Source: Phoronis ovalis (Eukaryota > Phoronida > Phoronidae). From it: a stretch of 13,472 nt of DNA. Of this stretch, positions 9,701 through 13,472 are shown piece by piece (position 1 is the stretch's first letter; each line of letters begins with the position of its first letter). A program made the translations under genes and the position numbers. The notes under the pieces are model-generated. The model was not told the DNA's origin, ran no database searches, and saw only the letters and a list, made by a program, of their open reading frames with translations. Where the stretch lies: positions 1-13,472 of the forward strand of contig JAOXYB010037951.1 in assembly GCA_028565635.1 (NCBI GenBank), read 5' to 3'.

Positions 9701-12645
9701 AGACCTCATCAGTCTTGAAAGAAAAATCTTAAAGATCAAATGGAGATCAAAAATAGTTATTAATGTAACTATCAGTGAATGCCAAAGCCAATAGCCAGGA
9801 TTATAAAACCTTATGATAAATGAACTACATGCTTATTACACTTTTAATTTTAAAAATTGACACTATTACTGCAGTTTTCTAACCTGCCACAAGGGAAGAC
9901 TTGTTCTATTGAAGCATCTGCTGTTGATTTCACCCTGATATCTTCACATAACCAGCCAACGCCTCGGCCATAAGAATTATGACCAATCACGAGGCTCTTG
10001 AGATCACCCAGGTCAAGGGCACGAATCAAAAATTCATCAGTCTGTGAATGGAGAAAACATTCTATGTTTGCTGTTTATACATGTAGGCCTAAGAAAAGTT
10101 TTATATTCATGTTTGGTGTCATTAAGGATTTTTGCAGGCTCTTAAAAATGCAGATTTGAAAAGTTAAAGTAAGTTTGGCTAGCTAACAAACCATTATGTC
10201 TACATTATCTTAATTGCCTTGTGTTTTATTGTTATTAAATTACTTCTAGACTTAACATGCCACATCAAGTCTTTTGCTTTAAGTTAAAATTATATAATGC
10301 AATAAAGTGGACATAATGTAAAATAATTTCAAAAATAAAATCACCTTTATTCTTACACAAAATAAGATAACATGGCAGTTAATTTTTAATTATCCGAAAA
10401 CCCGCTACAAATATGGAAAATATAAATCAAATTTCAGAAGTAAATAAATTAGTTAGTTTCACGTGACTTTTAAAAATTTTTTCAATTTATTGAATGCCAG
10501 AAAAAGCCTTTGAATCTCATAATTTAATGTATTCCTTGGCAAGTGAGACTTGACAGTCATTAAAATTTTACTTTATTCTGTATAATCATCAATGGAATGA
10601 AAAAATTAATTTCACAATCAAAGTTTAATTCATCAATGTCATCTTGTCAAACTTGGTGAGCTCTGGTGGAGATATATAATTATGTATTTTTTAGCAACTT
10701 CTCACCTGTCCTTTGAGAAATCTCTGTAGATTATTCCGTGATTTATGAAGAAGTCTTGAGCCACTTTCACCAAAACTGCCTATCAATTTGCAATAAATGA
10801 GCGAGTCAGTCTCTGCTCGAGGTTGATCACCAGTGCGGACTGACAAAATGTACTCTTGTTCTAGAACAAATAATGATACGTATTTTGTATAACTAGTGTA
10901 AACATGTCTAGGTATTTTCAAATACCTGCAAGTATTTAAACACAGGTGTGTAATTGCATGTTCATGTTTGCTAGGTTATACAATCTTATAAAACCTTGCA
11001 GGGATTGATAGTGCTTGCATATTTACTGCCATTCACGAAACAAATTTCTCCATATTAATCGGGTGAGCTACAATGTTTGTCAGTAAATGTAGCATTTCTA
11101 AACTTTTATTACTAATTTCTATTCATTACTAAAATTAAATAATATTTAAAATATGTGCTCTTATACAAAACCACAGGTAACTCACAATTTCAGCAGTACA
11201 CACAAGTTATTGACAAAATGTTCGCTTGGATTTTATTATGCATTGTAACTATATGTTTGTAGCAAGTTAATAACATACCTTCAGGTGGGGCAAGATCTGG
11301 CCATATTGCTGGCAACTCCACACAAGCATCTGGATTTTCATCTGTTTTCTGTAACCAACCATCATATGCAAACCTAAACTCCATACTAGTTTCCACATGC
11401 TTCATTTTCACTCTAACTAAATGCCACGCATGTTCGTCTAATGTACTTTTTGATGATAAACGAATTTTCAACAAATTTCCAATATCCCCTACATCAATAT
11501 CAAACTCTGCTGTCATCCCAGGTAAAAATCCATTCTGATTGGTCAATGATTTTAATGGCATAGCTGGACTTAGACCATCAGTACCCTGAGCAACAAGATA
11601 CACCATGGCTTCTGTACCCGCATTGTCCTCACTGCCCGTAGTGATCCATACTGACCATTTCCCACTTGGTCTCTTACACATGGCATCTTCTGGGTTCTGC
11701 CTGGATAACTGAATGCTCGAAAGAGTTAGTTCTTTGGATAAATTGTTGTTATTACTGAGTTTAATCCAATCATTATATTCAAAGATATGTTCCATCACAG
11801 CAAATGTAGTTTCCTTAACAGTAATCTTTTCAATATACCATACATTTCCTGGAAACAAAAAAAAAAGATGTAACTAACCACATCAACAACATACACATTA
11901 CTAATATAGTCGGTTACCATATTATTCTATTTAATTTGTAAACATTAAAAGCTTTCATATACAGTGTATATAAGAAACAGAAATAAAATTATTGTAATAA
12001 TTTATAGTTAACTGGATTTCAATTCCTAGATTGATAATCTCTGTTGGTTTAGACGATTGAACAGTTATTAGAAAATGTAATTGTAAGCTGAAAAATAAAC
12101 ACCCTCGTAGTTATGTAGGTAAAAGTAAGTAAAAGAAAAACAGTTTTATTACTGCAGCACTTTTTATAAGAATTTTTATGAGCAAATTAAAATTGTGATA
12201 GAAATGAGTCATTAAACAAGCAGTTGGCAAATCAATAAAACTATTTTGGGAAAAAATTAAGTGATGTCAAACAATTAAATGTGACAAGACTAAATAAAGT
12301 TATTAGATAGGATAAACACTGATGCAACTATAATGGTAAAATCAACTGTTGCATATGAATCCCAAAAATTATTACAACTGGCACAAAGTAGAAGCTACTT
12401 TTAAATCCTCCTAGTACCTTGATCTGGACTTTCATCAAACAGCGTAACTTTCTGAATCTTTCCCACACTGACAGCTTCTACTATGAAGATGTCAACTTGT
12501 GTTTCATCGAGCTGGAAAGATTTACTCTCTATAGCCCGCTTGCCTGTATCCCCTAATTCTCCAGTCATACTAAAGAACAATTTTGGCTGGCTAGTTACTT
12601 GATTGAGTTCAAATTTGGAATAGATCGCAACGTAATACTCCAACA
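3401..12645 (-). CDS. LOXHD1: LOXHD1-like multi-PLAT protein, 3' part of gene (13 exons, N-terminus outside window)
   Basis: Exons in transcript order: 12645-12418, 11848-11279, 10860-10706, 10041-9884, 9539-8731, 8383-8226, 7854-7706, 7234-7128, 6770-5818, 5432-5207, 4862-4711, 4365-4199, 3770-3401. All introns are GT-AG, the frame stays open throughout, and the product is 1,400 residues ending at TAG. It contains nine tandem PLAT beta-sandwich domains, recognised by recurring 'GDSGKR.L..S', 'D.F...A.DLG.I..V.IGH', 'GW.L..V.I.D' and 'FP..RW' motifs, then an Asp-rich tail. PLAT domains bind lipids and proteins; vertebrate LOXHD1 consists only of such repeats (about 15) and acts at the stereociliary membrane of hair cells. 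No membrane segment or enzyme domain is visible. Family assignment is firm. Orthology with vertebrate LOXHD1, rather than another PLAT-only expansion, is inference. The first exon here starts in phase 1, so coding sequence continues upstream of the window. Confidence 0.88.
3839..3844 (-). promoter_or_regulatory. Poly(A) signal in last intron, candidate
   Basis: The minus strand reads GGAAAATAAATTTCTTGGTGTCACTG: AATAAA followed by GT-rich sequence. It lies 40 bases past the stop of the candidate alternative terminal exon, so it could serve an early polyadenylated isoform. On its own, AATAAA is common in AT-rich introns. Confidence 0.3.
3884..4004 (-). CDS. Candidate alternative 3'-terminal exon
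   Basis: Inside the last intron, a 39-codon stretch is open in exactly the frame that exon 12 would give it. Exon 12 leaves AG, and acceptor TAG at 4006-4005 gives AG+A = Arg, then Val-Val-Leu-Pro-Glu-Val. The AAG three bases upstream (acceptor at 4009-4008) is also in frame, a NAGNAG pair. A pyrimidine-rich stretch (TTGTCTTTCTTCT) lies about 20-30 bases upstream. The peptide includes STHEDISMTWNDLNEPCDLL and ends ISRN before TAA (3884-3886). An AATAAA follows at 3844-3839, then GT-rich sequence. Use of this exon would replace the Asp-rich tail with a 39-residue tail. Nothing in the peptide is recognised, and chance or an old repeat insertion remains possible. Confidence 0.3.
4199..4365 (-). 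CDS. LOXHD1: Exon 12: second half of PLAT 9A
   Basis: The exon encodes residues 1223-1277 and two bases of Arg1278. The acceptor is TTTTTAG (CT at 4366-4367) and the donor AAG|GTGAGT; phase 0 in, phase 2 out. VDSFIVEAVDLGPIDRVVIG, then HGGEGAGSGWYLEKVVIKES and YSFPSER, follow the A-type consensus closely. Its donor can join in frame to exon 13 at 3770 (giving 'R|WFDEDEDD') or, in principle, to a candidate alternative exon at 4004 or 4007. Confidence 0.9.
4711..4862 (-). CDS. LOXHD1: Exon 11: first half of PLAT 9A
   Basis: The exon encodes residues 1172-1222. The acceptor is TTTTACAG (CT at 4863-4864) and the donor ACA|GTAAGT; phase 1 in, phase 0 out. The sequence VTRYIVQTYTGDKIGSGTDA continues NVYVTMYGEKGDSGKRFLYK and then EGNKFEAGT. 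This is the textbook PLAT N-terminal half, with an intact Gly-Thr-Asp-Ala loop and GDSGKR turn. The region shows no stop in frame and is bounded by strong splice signals, though it is shorter than typical ORF cut-offs. Confidence 0.9.
5207..5432 (-). CDS. LOXHD1: Exon 10: second half of PLAT 8B
   Basis: The exon encodes residues 1097-1171 and one base of Val1172. The acceptor is ATTTTCAG (CT at 5433-5434) and the donor CAG|GTAC; phase 0 in, phase 1 out. Joined across the junction, DEFE|ICLEPEKIGKICKVRL restores the B-type core. LAAGWHVENVTLED, VFPINRWLDDKDDDG and the linker VREIPAEWPS follow. This domain keeps both the GTDA loop and FPxxRW, so it is one of the two best-preserved PLAT units in the window. 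Upstream in-frame ATG codons lie in intron sequence and have no support. Confidence 0.88.
5818..6770 (-). CDS. LOXHD1: Exon 9: PLAT 6B, PLAT 7A and first half of PLAT 8B
   Basis: This is the largest exon, 953 bases, encoding residues 779-1096. The acceptor is CTTTTCAG (CT at 6771-6772) and the donor GAG|GTAACT; phase 1 in, phase 0 out. PLAT 6B (about 780-905) runs EWKVWTHTSE, IDAFDIKLNKDVGDIYKARI, SWHLESIKFKDEHTGDEF, and ends EFPVVWPA. PLAT 7A (about 910-1030) runs VLNYNVSVYTRSEENSGTGA, KRWLKKSQND, VDMFEFKAVSVEEIESILIG, DSGWFLDKVVIKDS and VFMCNNWFDE. PLAT 8B starts at GDWKVVIKTSD with a canonical SGTDAQVVL loop and FGDKGDSGR. PLAT 7A is unsplit here, while 3A, 5A and 9A are each cut by two introns, which suggests intron loss. 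An internal ATG at 6756 is not the start, since upstream splice phase and domain homology continue. Confidence 0.9.
7128..7234 (-). CDS. LOXHD1: Exon 8: short linker exon after PLAT 5A
   Basis: This is a 107-base exon encoding residues 743-778 and one base of Lys779. The acceptor is TTGTATAG (CT at 7235-7236) and the donor CAA|GTAAGT; phase 2 in, phase 1 out. The peptide begins NPSKDDEMMEISIPLYNVEL and ends VDLPAT. It is the counterpart of the 'RW.....E..L' end of other A domains, but the Trp is gone and the acidic residues are kept. It is the shortest coding exon found and the least conserved. The call rests on the perfect GTAAGT donor and on the frame fit with both neighbours. Confidence 0.8.
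7706..7854 (-). CDS. LOXHD1: Exon 7: second half of PLAT 5A
   Basis: The exon encodes residues 694-742 and two bases of Asn743. The acceptor is ATTTTCAG and the donor TAA|GTAAGT; phase 0 in, phase 2 out. AQTFCFDAVVLGEIDKVVV is the A-type core, and PWQLEKIVIKAG replaces 'GW.L.KV.I.D'. The end reads YVLRQN where sister domains have FPCxRW, so the domain is diverged at its last strand. There is no initiator or stop within it. It was found from motif and splice phase rather than ORF length. Confidence 0.84.
8226..8383 (-). CDS. LOXHD1: Exon 6: first half of PLAT 5A
   Basis: The exon encodes residues 641-693. The acceptor is AATTTCAG (CT at 8384-8385) and the donor ATG|GTAAGG; phase 1 in, phase 0 out. 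VIRYHVKVHFKSK is the first strand. MFITIYGKTGDSGTRKLTSQ is a near-canonical A-type segment. The acidic loop reads TLDMSDMF and has no GTDA. The exon aligns in position and phase with exons 3 and 11. Confidence 0.87.
8731..9539 (-). CDS. LOXHD1: Exon 5: end of PLAT 3A and PLAT 4B with acidic insert
   Basis: The exon encodes residues 371-640 and one base of Val641. The acceptor is TTTTCAG (CT at 9540-9541) and the donor CTG|GTAAGC; it enters in phase 2 and leaves in phase 1. WLDTGCEDRALERQLFP closes PLAT 3A. PLAT 4B begins with GRWKCFVTISN (407-417), is interrupted by an Asp/Ser/Asn/Lys-rich stretch of about 100 residues (418-515), then resumes with NRMLTIVLYGDKG, DEFNLDVGDIGEIYKIRI, ADWVVKEVVLVD and the linker KELPALRPG. 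An ATG lies at 9539, but the splice junction, continuous frame and 'R|WL' motif show it is not a start codon. The insert lies in coding frame with flanking motifs intact, so it is not a misassigned intron; no convincing splice pair removes it. Confidence 0.88.
9884..10041 (-). CDS. LOXHD1: Exon 4: second half of PLAT 3A
   Basis: The exon encodes residues 319-370 and two bases of Arg371. The acceptor is TTCACAG and the donor GGCAG|GTTAG; it enters in phase 0 and leaves in phase 2. It is too short to be picked up as a long open frame, but the motifs are unmistakable: TDEFLIRALDLGDLKSLVIG, then HNSYGRGVGWLCEDIRVKS and QVFPCGR. This is the family's 'F...A.DLG....IGH', 'GW.L..I.V' and 'FPCxRW' series. 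PLAT 3A is the closest of the nine to LOXHD1-type consensus in this half. Its phase-0-to-phase-2 structure matches exons 7 and 12. Confidence 0.88.
10706..10860 (-). CDS. LOXHD1: Exon 3: first half of PLAT 3A
   Basis: The exon encodes residues 267-318. The acceptor is TTCTAG (CT at 10861-10862) and the donor is CAG|GTGAG. It enters in phase 1 and leaves in phase 0. The sequence EQEYILSVRTGDQ gives the first strand. SFGESGSRLLHKS matches the A-type 'GDSGKR.L.KS' segment, and FLKGQ matches 'F.PGQ'. The loop reads RAETDSLIY, so the canonical GTDA is absent. The same phase-1-to-phase-0 exon type recurs at 8226-8383 and 4711-4862, pointing to duplication of a shared exon set. Confidence 0.87.
11279..11848 (-). 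CDS. LOXHD1: Exon 2: end of PLAT 1A and all of PLAT 2B
   Basis: The exon encodes residues 77-266 plus the first base of Glu267. The acceptor is TTTCCAG and the donor AAG|GTATG, both phase 1. Residues 78-120 finish PLAT 1A (NVWYIEKITVKE, then EYNDWIKL in place of the usual FPCxRW). PLAT 2B spans about 138-262: SGKWSVWITTG, loop AGTEAMVYLV (Glu where the family usually has Asp), TAEFDIDVGDIGNLLKIRL, AWHLVRVKMKH, and the closing linker VELPAIWPD. The whole B domain sits in one exon. The joined exons 1 and 2 are 798 bases with matching phase-1 ends, so they form a symmetrical two-domain cassette. Confidence 0.88.
12418..12645 (-). CDS. LOXHD1: Exon 1 of window: most of PLAT 1A
   Basis: This exon encodes residues 1-76 and the first base of Gly77. 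The acceptor is TTTCAG (CT at 12646-12647) and the donor AAG|GTAC; it enters in phase 1 and leaves in phase 1. The peptide opens with the A-type strand VLEYYVAIYSK, then a loop lacking the usual Gly-Thr-Asp-Ala, then GELGDTGKRAIESKS and VDIFIVEAVSVGKIQKVTL, the A-type core. Unlike the other split A domains, it has no intron before 'VDIF'. Its intron instead falls just before the Trp of the 'GW.L' motif (DQ|GNVWYIEK). The preceding exon is not found between 12646 and 13472. Confidence 0.85.
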
Positions 12646-13049
12646 CTGAAACAGGCAAATAATTAAAATAATTTCATTATGTATTATACCAAGTTTGTAA
12701 CTCAATTGTTTTGTATCTTGACATATACCTAATTTTATTTTTTTTAAAACAACAACCAACAATTAACAATTCTGAAATACAAGCATTAGTTACAAAACTT
12801 AAAGCAAATATTTATATATAAAAGAAACTCAAATGTTGAATCACAATGTAATGGCTGTTTATTGTTAAAATTAACTAGAAGTTAACATATTAAGATAAAT
12901 TCAAATATTACCATTTTACTAGATACAATATGAATATTTAAAAAATATATAGATGAGAGCGGCTGAGGCCAAATGCCACATACTGTTGCTGTGCCCAAAA
13001 CATACTAAACTACAATATCAGGTACAAAACTAACACCATCAACAGTTTT

Positions 13050-13380
13050 ATGTAAAACTTTTTAATGCAGCTGGGATTGAAGAAAGTTTCTGGAGAATTA
13101 TTTTTGGCATTATGGTACCTTTCGAAATGACACTAGAAACCAAACTACAAACTATGCAATACAAAATTAAACACAATGCTTTATACTAATGCTTTACTAT
13201 TTAAAATGGAAAATAATAGCTGCAACAACCATTAAACATTATTTTGTAGAATGCAATGACGTAGCCAATTTTTGGTTATTATTTAAACAATGCATGGTGG
13301 AACGACTCTAATAAAGAAAAATTAATATAGATTATAATACAATAATTTACGGCAATCTGAAATCTTCAATTGCATTTCTA
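13050..13380 (+). pseudogene. LINE retrotransposon relic, region downstream of reverse transcriptase core
   Basis: On the plus strand, frame from 13088, the translation gives FWRIIFGIMVPFEMTLETKL then QTMQYKIKHNALY. This matches the 'FW..IF..PF....ETKLQ.FQYKI.HNIL.TN' segment common in the C-terminal part of non-LTR retrotransposon polymerases. It continues one frame over as TNALLFKMENNSCNNH (from 13185), then in the third frame as HYFVECNDVANFWLLFKQC (from 13237), the 'EH.F..C..V..FW' zinc-knuckle-like block, and then WWNDSNKEKL (13295) back in the first frame. At least three frame shifts and several stops show it is dead. It sits antisense within an intron of the PLAT gene. The clade is not assigned. 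Confidence 0.7.
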
Positions 13381-13400
13381 CATAATTGTTCGATATATAT

Positions 13401-13403
13401 GTA

Positions 13404-13470
<67 letters not shown>

Positions 13471-13472
13471 GT
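13401..13472. repeat. (GTATGT)12 microsatellite
   Basis: Twelve perfect 6-base units fill the last 72 bases of the window and run off the edge, preceded by a short AT run (13393-13400). The array directly follows the LINE relic, so it may have grown from the element's 3' tail. Its true length is unknown. Confidence 0.95.

Larger units (their letters stand above)
3771..12417 (-). other. Introns of the LOXHD1-like gene
   Basis: Twelve introns lie at 3771-4198, 4366-4710, 4863-5206, 5433-5817, 6771-7127, 7235-7705, 7855-8225, 8384-8730, 9540-9883, 10042-10705, 10861-11278 and 11849-12417. All are GT-AG and AT-rich, between 344 and 664 bases. Four donors are strong GTAAG types (after exons 5, 6, 7, 8, with exon 11 also GTAAGT); the weaker ones are GTTAG after exon 4 and GTAC after exons 1 and 10. 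Apart from the candidate terminal exon in 3771-4198, I see no gene, RNA gene or recognisable mobile element in them. The two longest (10042-10705, 11849-12417) hold only AT-rich sequence without open frames. Confidence 0.85.
12646..13472 (-). other. 5'-most intron in the window (partial)
   Basis: Exon 1 of the window begins in phase 1, so an upstream exon must exist. None with a suitable donor and PLAT or linker-like peptide is visible here. The intron therefore runs off the window edge and is longer than 827 bases, more than any complete intron in the gene. Its distal half is filled by a LINE relic and a microsatellite; 12646-12950 is AT-rich without recognisable content. Confidence 0.75.

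Overview
This is eukaryotic, almost certainly animal, nuclear DNA. It is AT-rich, its genes are split by GT-AG introns of about 340-670 bases, and it carries microsatellites, a decayed LINE and a foldback repeat. A long string of PLAT domains of the LOXHD1 type, small introns and this repeat content fit a mollusc or another lophotrochozoan best, but the species cannot be read from the sequence.

The main content is the 3' end of one large minus-strand gene, from 12645 down to a TAG stop at 3401-3403. I placed thirteen exons by hand. Their frames and intron phases join without a break into 1,400 residues. The product is nine tandem PLAT (polycystin-1, lipoxygenase, alpha-toxin) domains followed by an extremely acidic Asp/Lys tail. 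Below, residue 1 is the Val split across the first exon boundary in the window. The domains alternate strictly between two subtypes: 1A-2B-3A-4B-5A-6B-7A-8B-9A. Each B unit closes with an 'E-x-P-[AV]-x-x-P' linker. The upstream exons lie beyond 13472. The family is lipoxygenase homology domain-containing protein 1 (LOXHD1), known in vertebrates as a PLAT-only protein of inner-ear hair cell stereocilia. Here orthology, as opposed to family membership, is not shown.

Flanks. 12646-13472 is intron; it holds a frameshifted LINE reverse-transcriptase relic (plus strand, about 13050-13380) running into a perfect (GTATGT)12 array at the window edge. 2348-3400 is the 3' UTR and downstream sequence, with poly(A) signals and a 25-base direct repeat. 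2201-2347 is a compound TA/TCTA/TCTG microsatellite. 170-878 is a large degenerate inverted repeat with an internal 190-base tandem duplication. 3-138 is open on the plus strand and may be the last exon of a convergent neighbour.

The most notable observations are: an approximately 100-residue Asp/Ser/Asn insert inside PLAT 4B at the first loop; the (GAT)n-encoded Asp16 tail; a candidate alternative terminal exon (3884-4004) with in-frame tandem acceptors and its own AATAAA that would replace the acidic tail; repeated intron phases (1, 0, 2) in the A modules; and loss of the 'GTDA' loop motif in most domains.
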